Source: Paenibacillus donghaensis
Lineage (GTDB): Bacteria; Bacillota; Bacilli; Paenibacillales; Paenibacillaceae
Reading direction: 5' to 3'
DNA length: 64,000 nucleotides
Assembly (NCBI RefSeq): GCF_002192415.1
Contig: NZ_CP021780.1
Coordinates: 1-64,000 of the forward strand
This document shows, piece after piece, positions 43,811 to 51,811 of the stretch; the stretch's first letter is position 1; every line of letters begins with the position of its first letter. The translations under genes and the position numbers were made by a program. The notes under the pieces were generated by a model. The model saw only the letters and a list, made by a program, of their open reading frames with translations. It did no database searches and had not been told where the DNA came from.

Positions 43811-45013
43811 GTTTCCATGGATCAGCAGCATGCAGAGCAGCGCAACAGCCATGCTTAGCGCCGCACTGTAGAAGAGTACGGAGTACCCCCACAGGTCAAT
43901 CAGCAGTCCAAGCAGTGGAGGGGAACTGATTGCCGCGAGCGAGGAGACCAGATAATACATCCCGGTGCGGGTGCCAATACTCTCTTCCGTTCCGGTAGCG
44001 ACGACATAAGGATAGGAATTGATGTTGATGCAGGCCCAGAAGATGCCGCCGGTCAGCAGCAGTGCGCGCAGCATCAGGAGATTGCCCGCGAGGCCGACCG
44101 TCGCGAACACTGCCATCAGTCCGCAGACTCCAATAATAATCACTTTCTTCTTGCCGAAACGGCTGCCCAGCCAGCCGCTCGGCACAGCGAACAGCACGAA
44201 GGCCAGGGAGAAGAAGGTCAGGGAGAAGGAGGCGTCCTGCTCGCTAAGCCCGAGATGATTCTTGCCGTATAAGGTGAACAGGGTCTCCACCCCCTGATAA
44301 GCCACAAACCAGAAGAAGATGGCTGCCAGCAGAAAGACGGTGGTCCGGTCCAGCTGTGATTTGAAGGAGATCCGGTGGGAGCGAATGGCTGCGGTCCTGT
44401 CCATTCCTGGCTGTATAGCAGCTTCCGGCACAGCGGCCGCGGCGGGATTCACGCCATCGCGGTTCTCCTTGATGAAGCGGGTCACAATCAGCAGACAGAG
44501 CAGAGTGATAGCTCCCGCAACGATAAACGGCAGCGCCGGATTGGAATTGTACAGCTTGGAGCCTACGCCGAAGGCCAGGATGGAGCCGAAGCCGCCCATG
44601 AAATTAATCAGGCCATTGGCCTTGGTGCGCTGTGGCTCGGGTGTGATATCCGGCATCAGTGCAACGGTCGGCGAGCGGTAGAGGCTCATGGACAGGTTCA
44701 TCAGCATCATGAACAGCAGCAGCGTGAACAGACCGGTATGAAACGGAATCAGCATCGTCAGCACGGCGGCCAGCGGCATGCCCAGCATCAGATAAGGCAT
44801 TCTGCGTCCGTAACGCGTATTCGTGCGGTCACTGCGGCTTCCGATCCACGGCTGCAGGAAGAGGGCGAAGTAATTGTCGATGGTCATCAGGAAACTGATC
44901 AGGGCTACGCTGTGCACATACTTTTCCAGGAAAAACGGGACAAATGCGTTATACAAGCTCCACGTAATGCTGATGCTGAAAAAGCCAAAGCCAAGCAGCC
45001 AGATCCGTTTCAC
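43781..45013 (-). CDS. MFS transporter (GPH/sugar-cation-symporter-like)
   Basis: About 410 residues with twelve helices. Motif 'GSRSDRTNTRYGRRMPYLMLG' between helices two and three is typical of the sucrose/GPH branch of the major facilitator superfamily, and 'SGWLGSRFGKKKVIIIG' is its counterpart in the second half. The start is GTG 45013, nine bases after AAGGAG; the upstream GDPD gene ends four bases before it, so both share a transcript. Substrate could be a sugar or glycerophosphodiester; the latter would suit its neighbour. The last residues (KSKRLRRPL) and the stop are encoded by the edge of repeat D. Confidence 0.86.
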   Translation of the reverse strand: MKRIWLLGFGFFSISITWSLYNAFVPFFLEKYVHSVALISFLMTIDNYFALFLQPWIGSRSDRTNTRYGRRMPYLMLGMPLAAVLTMLIPFHTGLFTLLLFMMLMNLSMSLYRSPTVALMPDITPEPQRTKANGLINFMGGFGSILAFGVGSKLYNSNPALPFIVAGAITLLCLLIVTRFIKENRDGVNPAAAAVPEAAIQPGMDRTAAIRSHRISFKSQLDRTTVFLLAAIFFWFVAYQGVETLFTLYGKNHLGLSEQDASFSLTFFSLAFVLFAVPSGWLGSRFGKKKVIIIGVCGLMAVFATVGLAGNLLMLRALLLTGGIFWACININSYPYVVATGTEESIGTRTGMYYLVSSLAAISSPPLLGLLIDLWGYSVLFYSAALSMAVALLCMLLIHGNKSKRLRRPL

Positions 45014-45017
45014 ACCA

Positions 45018-45755
45018 TCACACTCCTTCGGCAGCCAGCAGCAGGGCCAGTACATCCGGATAATCGGTGATGATCCCGGATACGCCGGAAGTGATCAGGT
45101 ACTTCATCCGCTCCGGATCATTGACGGTAAACGGGTGGTACACAAGCCCATGCGCAGCGGCTTCAGCAACGAATTCCGGCAGCACGGCAAAATGGTATGC
45201 GTGCAGTGCATCGGCCTGCAGGGTAGCTGCATAATCCCAAGGACGGTACAGCCCTTCTCCATACAAGATGCCGGTGCGGATCTCTGGAGCCAGCGACTTG
45301 CAGTAGGCGAGGGAGTAATGGTTGAAGCTGGACAGCACCACACGCTCACTCATCCCGGCTTCACGTACAGCTGCGATTACCTTCTCCTCCATACCCGGAT
45401 AGAGGAACATGCCGTTCTTCAGCTCAATGTTGAGGATGTTGCTGTTGTCTTGAAGCAACTCCAGCAGCTCCTCCAGCACAGGAACACGCTCTCCGGTGAA
45501 CTCCGTGCCGAACCAGGAGCCTGCGTCTGCCTCCAGCACTTCCTTCAAGGGGGTGTCCTTGATATAACCGGTCTTGTCTGTGGTGCGGTTTAGTTGCTCG
45601 TCATGAATCAGCACAAGCGCGCCATCCGAGGTCATCTGCACATCCGTTTCAATCCCTGTAGCTCCAAGCTCAAGGCCACGGCGGAATGCCGCCATCGTGT
45701 TCTCTGGACATACTGCGGATGCCCCGCGGTGTGCGAAATTAATAATAGTAGTCAT
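45018..45755 (-). CDS. Glycerophosphodiester phosphodiesterase
   Basis: 245 residues, cytoplasmic GDPD of the UgpQ/YhdW type. 'FAHRGASAVCPENTMAAFRRG' carries the catalytic His-Arg and Glu, 'GIETDVQMTSDGALVLIHDEQLNRTTD' the metal-binding Glu/Asp and second His, and 'NIELKNGM' another metal ligand. It cleaves glycerophosphodiesters to glycerol 3-phosphate and an alcohol. Co-transcribed with the MFS gene, which may import its substrate. Confidence 0.92.
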   Translation of the reverse strand: MTTIINFAHRGASAVCPENTMAAFRRGLELGATGIETDVQMTSDGALVLIHDEQLNRTTDKTGYIKDTPLKEVLEADAGSWFGTEFTGERVPVLEELLELLQDNSNILNIELKNGMFLYPGMEEKVIAAVREAGMSERVVLSSFNHYSLAYCKSLAPEIRTGILYGEGLYRPWDYAATLQADALHAYHFAVLPEFVAEAAAHGLVYHPFTVNDPERMKYLITSGVSGIITDYPDVLALLLAAEGV

Positions 45756-45799
45756 TGGTTTACGTCCCTTCGTGTGTTGGTGGTTGATAGTTGCCCGTC

Positions 45800-45879
45800 A
45801 GAAACGGATACCTGAAAGCGATACGTAGTAGCGCTGCTTCGGAAGCATACGCTTTACAGAGGGCAGAGAAGCCGTTTCT
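45800..45879 (+). repeat. Structured repeat family D, copy 2
   Basis: AGAAACGG (45800-45807) to CCGTTTCT (45872-45879), with the same internal GCGATACGTAGTAGCGC and GCTTCGGAAGC hairpins as copy 1. The leader is missing. Confidence 0.8.
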
Positions 45880-45914
45880 ACTTATACATTCCACTTATAC
45901 ATTCCACATTAAAG

Positions 45915-45945
45915 TAAGAAACCCTGTCCAGTTCTCCCGGCAGGG
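45915..45945 (-). terminator. Probable terminator of the STM4011-cysC transcript
   Basis: CCCTGTCC (45922-45929) pairs with GGCAGGG (45939-45945) with one bulge. On the minus strand TTTCTTACTTT follows. Confidence 0.5.
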
Positions 45946-46000
45946 CAGTAATCTGCGAAAATTTAACAGGCAGTTAACGTGCTGCTTACATACCCAAGAA

Positions 46001-46540
46001 TTACTGGCGTGTCGGTTTTGCTCCCAGCCACTCCAGCAGCAGGGCTGTGCTCTGCGACGGGGATTGCTGCCCGCTCAGCAGGGTAAGCTCCGGCTGCTCC
46101 GGGATCTCATAAGGATCGGAGATGCCGGTGAAGGCTGCGATCTCTCCCCGGCGTGCTTTCGCGTACAGCCCTTTCACGTCACGCTGCTCGCAGACCTCCA
46201 GCGGACAGTCCACATAGATCTCCGCGAAGCGGGGCAGCTGCATGCGGGCATAGTCCCGCATCTCCCGGTAAGGGCTGATGACGGAGACGAGGGTGATTAT
46301 GCCCTGCCGGCTGAGCAAATTGGCGACATAAACAGCCCGGCGGATGTTCTCGAAGCGGTCCTCGCGGCTGAAGCCCAGCTCCTGCCCGAGATGGCGCCTC
46401 AGCTCATCGCCGTCAAGCCATTCCACGGCCAGCCCCTGCGTGCGCAGCTGCTCGGCCGCGAGAGCGGCAATCGTGCTTTTGCCCGCGCCGGATAGTCCGG
46501 TCAGCCATAGGGTCAGACCGGCAGGATGAGATAGATTCAT
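46001..46540 (-). CDS. cysC: Adenylylsulfate (APS) kinase
   Basis: 179 residues. P-loop 'LTGLSGAGKSTIAALAAEQL' (about 15), 'WLDGDELRRHLGQELGFSREDRFENIRRAVYVANLL' (APS-binding region), 'VSVISPYREMRDYAR' and 'EIYVDCPLEVCEQRDVKGLYAKARRGEIAAFTGISDPYEIP' are all canonical. It phosphorylates adenylylsulfate to PAPS, the donor for sulfate transfer. Usually found with sat and cysH; here none of these is present. Instead its ATG 46540 overlaps the stop of the STM4011-like radical SAM gene by four bases (ATGA), so it is tied to that cluster. Upstream in-frame extension lies inside the neighbour and is rejected. Confidence 0.93.
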   Translation of the reverse strand: MNLSHPAGLTLWLTGLSGAGKSTIAALAAEQLRTQGLAVEWLDGDELRRHLGQELGFSREDRFENIRRAVYVANLLSRQGIITLVSVISPYREMRDYARMQLPRFAEIYVDCPLEVCEQRDVKGLYAKARRGEIAAFTGISDPYEIPEQPELTLLSGQQSPSQSTALLLEWLGAKPTRQ

Positions 46541-47403
46541 GTATTCATCACTCCATAGGGGATTCGCTCCAGCAGCCCGGAGCCGTAAATGTCGGCAAGC
46601 CGCAGCTCGGGCATGTGGATATAACCGATATAACAATCGCATACCTTCATCCGGCAGCTTCGGGCGGCAGACAGCCCTTTCAGGCCGTCGCGGTAGAGAT
46701 TGCCGATAACAGCCCGGTCTTTGTAGCAGCGTTTCACCAGACCCTGGCCCTGCACATAGAAAACCTGGCTGCCTGCGCCGCAGGCCTTGCCCAAGCTGTC
46801 GTAATCAGTGGCATTAAGCGCAAAATGCGGATCAATCCCGCCAAGGAAGGCCAGCTCATCGTCCGTATAATAATCCGGCAGATCCTTATAGGCATTGACC
46901 CATAGATAGACCTGCTCCGGCAGCTTCGCCCGCAGCGAGGCAATCGCATCGAAAGCGCTGCGGATGCCGACACTGCCCACGCTGAAGGGGACGCCGCCCT
47001 CATATAGCTTCATGCATTGGTCCAGGAACTTGTGCTCCGTTACCTGACCCGGATGATAGGTCGCCCAGAAGGCGGCCTTTTGCCGGTTCAGCTGGTCCGT
47101 GAACGCCAGATCGGCCGACAGATTGGTCTGAATCGCTACCTTGTCCACGTGCTCCATCCGGGAGAGGGTGATCATCGCCTGCTTGTACCAGCGGTGAATC
47201 AGCCCTTCGCCGTAGGGATTGAAGAAGATCGACAGCCGGTGGCCGTCCTTGCCCTGGGCCGCGGCCCAGGCTACGAAGGTTTCCAGTCCTTCGCGGTCCC
47301 GCTGCAGGCGTGCGGCACTGTCCCTGTTTTTGGAGAAGGGGCAATAGGGACAGTCATAGTTGCAGGAGGTCAGGAAACCGCGGTAATAGAGCACCGCGTT
47401 CAT
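46537..47403 (-). CDS. STM4011-family radical SAM protein
   Basis: 288 residues. The radical SAM [4Fe-4S] motif is 'SCNYDCPYCPFSKN' (CxxxCxxC, residues about 14-21). A TIM-barrel-like body follows ('LSIFFNPYGEGLIH', 'VAIQTNLSADLAF', 'AFWATYHPGQVTEHKF', 'SVGSVGIRSAFD'). The C-terminal part is Cys-rich ('ACGAG', 'VKRCYKDRAVIGNLY', 'SCRMKVCDCYIGYIHMPEL'), pointing to one or two auxiliary clusters as in SPASM/twitch enzymes. The name comes from the Salmonella locus; the reaction is unknown. It overlaps the STM4012 stop and the cysC start by four bases each. Family call is from memory of sequence features. Confidence 0.82.
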   Translation of the reverse strand: MNAVLYYRGFLTSCNYDCPYCPFSKNRDSAARLQRDREGLETFVAWAAAQGKDGHRLSIFFNPYGEGLIHRWYKQAMITLSRMEHVDKVAIQTNLSADLAFTDQLNRQKAAFWATYHPGQVTEHKFLDQCMKLYEGGVPFSVGSVGIRSAFDAIASLRAKLPEQVYLWVNAYKDLPDYYTDDELAFLGGIDPHFALNATDYDSLGKACGAGSQVFYVQGQGLVKRCYKDRAVIGNLYRDGLKGLSAARSCRMKVCDCYIGYIHMPELRLADIYGSGLLERIPYGVMNT

Positions 47404-48785
47404 GGCAGGACGAACCTTTCCATCTGCTCCCGGACCTCGCCGGAGATAAACCAGTCGCCGATGGAGTCGGAATAGCCCAGCCCCTCGCCTGTCAGATGCA
47501 GCACCCCATCGATCTCCCGGCCCAGCCCGCTGCGCAGCAGCAGGGACAGCTCGGGGAAATCGTCCAGCAGCAGAGTACCAAAGCGCCCGCTGTAATCGCT
47601 GAGCTGCAGCCCTTCGCTGTGCAGAATGGCCTTGAGAATGAAACGCCGCTTCTGCTCGTCAAGGCTCAGCATGATTCCGTAATCAGCGGTGTTGTAATAC
47701 TCTGTAGCCACATAATCGGCAATAATGCTCTCCGTAGCCTTGCGGCTGACGCCGTAGCGGGAGGCATAGTGGACATTCCGCGTATACGATCGGGCCCCGC
47801 AGCCCAGCCCGACCATGCCTTCCTCCTGACAGCTGTAGTCCAGGATGGCCTTGTCCGTACCGGCGGCGGGCTTGGCGAACCGACGCATGGAGTATTGCTG
47901 GTAGCCGCGCGCTGCAAGCACCTGCCGGGCAGCGTTGTAGCAGTCCATGCGGATATCATCCTGCCGCCCGATATCCTCCGGCTTGACGATGGTATGCTCG
48001 CGGGTATAGAGCGGATAGAGGAAGATCTCCTCCGGCTCATAGGTCAGGGCCTGCTCCAGCGAATACAGCCAGGAGTCCACGGTCTGTCCCGGCAGCCCGT
48101 AGATCAGATCCAGATTCAGAATCGGGAAATCATAGCGGCCCAGCAGCTCCAGGGCACGGTACACCTCATCCGGGTTCTGCGGGCGGTAGATCGCTGCCGA
48201 TTCGGCGGCGACGAAGCTCTGGATGCCCATGCTGACCCGATCCACCGTATGCTCCTGCAGAATGCCGAGCTTCTCGGCCGTGATCGTCTCCGGCGAGGTC
48301 TCCACCGAGATCGAGGCCGCCGCAGGGTCCAGGCCCATCACGCCGGTGGCGATGGTGAACAGGCGGCGCAGCTGGTCCGCCGCCAGCAAGGTGGGCGTGC
48401 CGCCGCCAATCGCGAAGCGGGCGTAAGGCTTGTGTCCTGTGAACGCGGACCACTGCCTGGCCTGGCGCTCCAGCGCATCTACATAGCGGGCGTGGACATC
48501 GGCCCTTTTGTCCGGCAGCGTGAACAGGTTGCAGAAGCCGCAGCGGGCCCCGCAGAACGGGATATGCATATATAGAAAGAACGATTCCGCAGGCTCGTCC
48601 CGCCACAGCGTCTCCAGGGGAAGCGGGGGCTGAAGCTCGCGGTAAGCGGTTTTGTGCGGATAGGAATACAGATAAGAACGGTAAGGGTCAGCAGTGATGC
48701 TGTCCTTCCAGTGCTGAAGCTGCTCCACAGAGAGCGGCGGCTGCCCACCTTGATGGAGCAGCGGGCGATTGGGCACAGAGGTCAT
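47400..48785 (-). CDS. STM4012-family radical SAM protein (HemN-like)
   Basis: About 461 residues. Cluster motif 'MHIPFCGARCGFCNLFTLPD' (CxxxCxxC). 'RFAIGGGTPTLLAADQLRRLF', 'SVETSPETITAEKLGILQ', 'RVSMGIQSFV', 'LNLDLIYGLPGQTVDSWLYSL' follow the coproporphyrinogen dehydrogenase/HemW pattern, and a HemN-like C-terminal wing is present ('GCGARSYTRNVHY'). True heme synthesis is unlikely given its neighbours. ATG 48785 is chosen because GGAG lies eight bases upstream. The gene starts after nearly 1 kb of repeats that separate it from STM4013. Confidence 0.83.
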   Translation of the reverse strand: MTSVPNRPLLHQGGQPPLSVEQLQHWKDSITADPYRSYLYSYPHKTAYRELQPPLPLETLWRDEPAESFFLYMHIPFCGARCGFCNLFTLPDKRADVHARYVDALERQARQWSAFTGHKPYARFAIGGGTPTLLAADQLRRLFTIATGVMGLDPAAASISVETSPETITAEKLGILQEHTVDRVSMGIQSFVAAESAAIYRPQNPDEVYRALELLGRYDFPILNLDLIYGLPGQTVDSWLYSLEQALTYEPEEIFLYPLYTREHTIVKPEDIGRQDDIRMDCYNAARQVLAARGYQQYSMRRFAKPAAGTDKAILDYSCQEEGMVGLGCGARSYTRNVHYASRYGVSRKATESIIADYVATEYYNTADYGIMLSLDEQKRRFILKAILHSEGLQLSDYSGRFGTLLLDDFPELSLLLRSGLGREIDGVLHLTGEGLGYSDSIGDWFISGEVREQMERFVLP

Positions 48786-48839
48786 GGCTGTTCTCCATCC
48801 TTTCGGGATTAGCTGCCGGGTTGTGCCCGGCAAGTGATG

Positions 48840-49125
48840 TTTATTGTTACTTTGCTTGTTACTACTTAGTTCCCAGCGAGGATAGAAGGTTACCTGGAAC
48901 GTTTGGAGTAGATAGAAGAAACGAAACTGGTTGCTGCTTAAGTCCAGTAAAAAGTTAGAATGTTGCTCAGGAACGTTTGGAGTAAATAGAAGAAGCGAAA
49001 CTGATTGCTGCTTAAGTTCAGTGCAAAGTTAGAATGTCGCTCAGGAACGTTTGGAGTAGATTAGATGCAAAACTGGTTACTACTTAGGACCCTGAGACAC
49101 TCCAAACACTTGAACTAGGTAACCT
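48840..49125. repeat. Family C linker repeats upstream of STM4012
   Basis: A unit of about 80-85 bases is repeated about three times: GTTACCTGGAACGTTTGGAG (about 48890), CTCAGGAACGTTTGGAGTAA (about 48964) and CTCAGGAACGTTTGGAGTAG (about 49031). Each is followed by AGAAACGAAACTGGTTGCTGC-type text, then TACTTAGG boundaries. Non-coding. Confidence 0.75.
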
Positions 49126-49325
49126 GCATTCTAGTGAACCGTATAGCCCCTATTTCCTCCTATCTGCGATCTTTTGACGTCTTACGGACCGTATAGCCCC
49201 TAAGTCGTCAAAACAGGCTCAAAAGCGAGGGTTTTCTGTGATATAAAGGCTCCTGGGTCCGTTAATCCTGCAAAACGGCCTATGTACAGCAAATAGAGGC
49301 TCCTGAGTCCGCAACCGTCTGAAAT
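49126..49325. repeat. Palindromic repeat family B, copy 4
   Basis: ACCGTATAGCCCCTATTTCC (about 49138), GGACCGTATAGCCCCTAAG (about 49187), then the inverted AAAGGCTCCTGGGTCCGTTAA (about 49244) and AAATAGAGGCTCCTGAGTCC (about 49290). Closest to copy 3. Confidence 0.8.
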
Positions 49326-49349
49326 CGAAGCGAGGGTTACGAGCGAAGA

Positions 49350-49760
49350 GGGCTAGGGGACCTAAGTAGTAACCAAATATGCAACTAATTTCAGCTCAAA
49401 CGTGACCAATCAGGCGATTAAGTGCATTTCTACAACTAATCTCCAGTAAATCAGGATTATTTCGCTCAAACGCCGAAATTAGATGCTTTTTTGCATTTAT
49501 TTCCTCCAAAACCGAGAAAAACCATCATTTAGATGCGTATTCGCAACTAAATCATAGATGTGAACTTGTGATAAAAGCGCCTGAGCACACTTCTCTTTAT
49601 CTCACCAACCAGAGACCTAAGTAGTTACTACTTTCGCAACTAAATCAAGGGTTCGATCTTAGGATGCCACCACGAAACTGAGTCTTCGATGACTCATCCT
49701 ATGTTGACCTAAGTAGTGTCTTCGGTGGTTCATCCTACTTAGGCCTAAGCAGTAACCGGT
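49350..49760. repeat. Palindromic repeat family C, array 2, inside the STM401x cluster
   Basis: GGACCTAAGTAGTAACC (about 49360), then hairpin units near 49372, 49417, 49477 (GAAATTAGATGC..GCATTTATTTC) and 49533 (TTTAGATGCG..GCAACTAAAT). Further CCTAAGTAGT boundaries are near 49615, 49711 and 49740, the last reaching the STM4013 stop. No gene seen in 48786-49762. Confidence 0.8.
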
Positions 49761-49762
49761 AC

Positions 49763-50548
49763 TTATAATATAAATTCGCGATAAGGCACGTTCCACACCG
49801 TCTCATGGGCCAGCCGGTGCCCCTGGTAGCCGTCTTCGCCATAGGCCGTTCCGTGATCGGAGAAGGCCAGGCAGAAAACCGGATTGCCGCGTGCGCGAAA
49901 CGCATGGAACAGGCGGCCCAGCTCACCGTCGACATAACGCAGCGCGGCACACTGACTGTCGACGGAATCGTGCCGTGCCCCCGGCACGAAATAATGGTTC
50001 GGCCCATGAATGGCCGATACATTCAGGAACATAAACAGCCGCTGGTCAGGCGCGGTGTTCTCCAGCAGCTTCAGGGCATGGTTGACCTGATGCTCCGTGG
50101 AGCGCGGATTCGTCACCCCGAACGTCATCCGCCAGTAACTATGCTGGAAGTAGGCGGGCAGCGCGCGGGCGAGTGGATTTTTTTTGGTGAAAAAAATCAC
50201 GCCCCCGATGCAAACCGTACGATACCCTTCAGCGGCCAGCCCGGCAACAATATCCGGCGTGTCGAACAGCCAGGTGTGCGGATGCGTCTTCATTCCGGTG
50301 TTCTTGGAGTGGAACAGGCGGATATGCTCCGACTTGTCCGTAGTGGCCGGTGTGGGCAGGAATCCGCCAAAAAAAGCATGATGGGCCGCGTAGGTGAAGC
50401 TGCCTGGGGTATGGCGTTTCTCCCACGGTCCACTGCCGCACAGGTTCGGGCAGTTCGCTTCCTCCAGCACGGCGGCATCGAATCGTAGGGTATCGAGTGT
50501 GATCATCAGAATGTCGTGTGTGCCGACAATGGTATTCATATCTGTCAT
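49763..50548 (-). CDS. STM4013-family sulfatase/alkaline-phosphatase-fold hydrolase
   Basis: 261 residues. N-terminal metal motif 'DILMITLDTLRFDAAVLEEAN' with the Asp and Thr expected for metal and nucleophile, and C-terminal 'VFCLAFSDHGTAYGEDGYQGHRLAHETV' with Asp-His and His ligands, as in sulfatases and phosphonate/phosphoglycerol hydrolases. No Cys sits in the usual CxPxR formylglycine motif, so a Thr-based nucleophile is possible. About half the size of classical sulfatases. ATG 50548 overlaps the STM4014 stop (ATGA) and lies nine bases after AAAGGAAC. Substrate unknown. Confidence 0.82.
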   Translation of the reverse strand: MTDMNTIVGTHDILMITLDTLRFDAAVLEEANCPNLCGSGPWEKRHTPGSFTYAAHHAFFGGFLPTPATTDKSEHIRLFHSKNTGMKTHPHTWLFDTPDIVAGLAAEGYRTVCIGGVIFFTKKNPLARALPAYFQHSYWRMTFGVTNPRSTEHQVNHALKLLENTAPDQRLFMFLNVSAIHGPNHYFVPGARHDSVDSQCAALRYVDGELGRLFHAFRARGNPVFCLAFSDHGTAYGEDGYQGHRLAHETVWNVPYREFIL

Positions 50549-51804
50549 AAGTATCGTTCCTTTACTGTGAGTGCCTGCATTTCCCATTCATACGTGCCAA
50601 GGCCGCCGTATTCCACGCCGTACAGCAAATCACCGAACGGATTGATGTCGGCCACATAGGTGCGTTGCGACCCGGCAGCGACCAGCACGTCTACACCGGC
50701 AATCGCCGAACCCGGAAAGGCTGCCAGTGCCTGCTCTGCCGTCCCGCGCACCCGGGCCTGCGTTTCCGCCGACAGCCCGGCTTCTCCCGGCGTCATCCGC
50801 TCGCTGCGCAGGTGCAGATTGGTGATGGGCGAGGAGCTGACGCGGGCAACCGCGTGGCAGGCTTCGCCCATTACCACCAGCTGGCGGATGTCGAATGCCT
50901 TCCCGCCGGAGCTGGACTTCGGAATCCACTGCTCGGCGTATGCGCCGTGGCGGCAGATCCAGTCTATGATGCCGCGGATGGTGGCTGGGTCGGTATACTG
51001 GCGCAGCTTGCCGGAGTTGTAGTAGACGGGCGGCCGGGTGATGTAATGCTCCACCCCGACCGTCGTCACTGCCACTTCGGCCCCCGTAGCCGGGTGGACC
51101 TGATAGGCCATCACGCCGGATGCGGCAGAGCCGCAGGCCAGCTTGATGAAGACGCGGTGCATCCGCTGCTGAAGCATCGCCTCACGCAGGGAGGCGTAGT
51201 CCTCCAGCTGCGCTCCGCTGCCAAGCGGCCGGGGCACCGGCACACCGGCTGCGCCCAGCAGCTGCTGGGCGCGGCGCTTGTCCGTCATGGCCGCGACCTC
51301 CGCCGGGTCGTTGACCCAGCGGGCCTGCGGCAGGATGGTGCGGGCTTCGCGCGCAAGCCTGGCCAGCAGCCGGCAATACCCCCGGAACCACTGGGACGGG
51401 TGGTGCAGCACCCCCGGCAGCTCCCGCAGCTGCCGGGCGGTCTTGACGCTGAGCGGGCGGGGGTCTGCCCTGTGGGCATGGGGATGCAGCGAGTCATCGC
51501 TGTCCTCCGCATCCGGTGCCCCCAGGGCGATGATCGCCCGCTCCACCGCGAAGCTGCCGCCTGGGGATTCCAGGCGCAGTAGCGCGGCAGGGCTGCCGGG
51601 AGCGGACCCGGCAGCTTCGGGGCCGGCCGCCGGATGTGGCGGCGGCCAGCCCTGCTCCGCCAGCAGCTGCTGCAGGGAGTTACCCTGCAGCAGCTGGGCG
51701 TAGGGCACGACCAGCGCGGGCGGGAGGCCCAGCCGGCGGCGCGCCTGCTGGATGCCGCCGGTCCGCTTGTCGCCGGGCTGGCCGATCACGATCAGCGGCT
51801 GCAC
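50545..51804 (-). CDS. STM4014-family protein, ATP-grasp-like
   Basis: About 419 residues. The second half reads as an ATP-grasp enzyme: 'WVNDPAEVAAMTDKRRAQQLLGAAGVPVP', a lysine-bearing strand 'HRVFIKLACGSAASGVMAYQV', 'WIPKSSSGGKAFDIRQLVVMG', 'VARVSSSPITNLHLR' and the acid/Asn metal motif 'YVADINPFGDLLYG'. ATP-grasp enzymes join an acyl phosphate to an amine, thiol or hydroxyl. The first 150 residues are Pro/Ala-rich and unfamiliar. The start is GTG 51804, about ten bases after GGAG; an ATG at 51846 would overlap the STM4015 gene. ATP-grasp assignment is my inference from motifs. Confidence 0.75.
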   Translation of the reverse strand: MQPLIVIGQPGDKRTGGIQQARRRLGLPPALVVPYAQLLQGNSLQQLLAEQGWPPPHPAAGPEAAGSAPGSPAALLRLESPGGSFAVERAIIALGAPDAEDSDDSLHPHAHRADPRPLSVKTARQLRELPGVLHHPSQWFRGYCRLLARLAREARTILPQARWVNDPAEVAAMTDKRRAQQLLGAAGVPVPRPLGSGAQLEDYASLREAMLQQRMHRVFIKLACGSAASGVMAYQVHPATGAEVAVTTVGVEHYITRPPVYYNSGKLRQYTDPATIRGIIDWICRHGAYAEQWIPKSSSGGKAFDIRQLVVMGEACHAVARVSSSPITNLHLRSERMTPGEAGLSAETQARVRGTAEQALAAFPGSAIAGVDVLVAAGSQRTYVADINPFGDLLYGVEYGGLGTYEWEMQALTVKERYL

Positions 51805-51811
51805 GGGCAGC

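Noticed and set aside
47310..48575. Plus-strand open frame of 421 codons opposite the STM4012-like gene
   Set aside because: Antisense shadow of a clear radical SAM gene with intact CxxxCxxC; no domain in the shadow.
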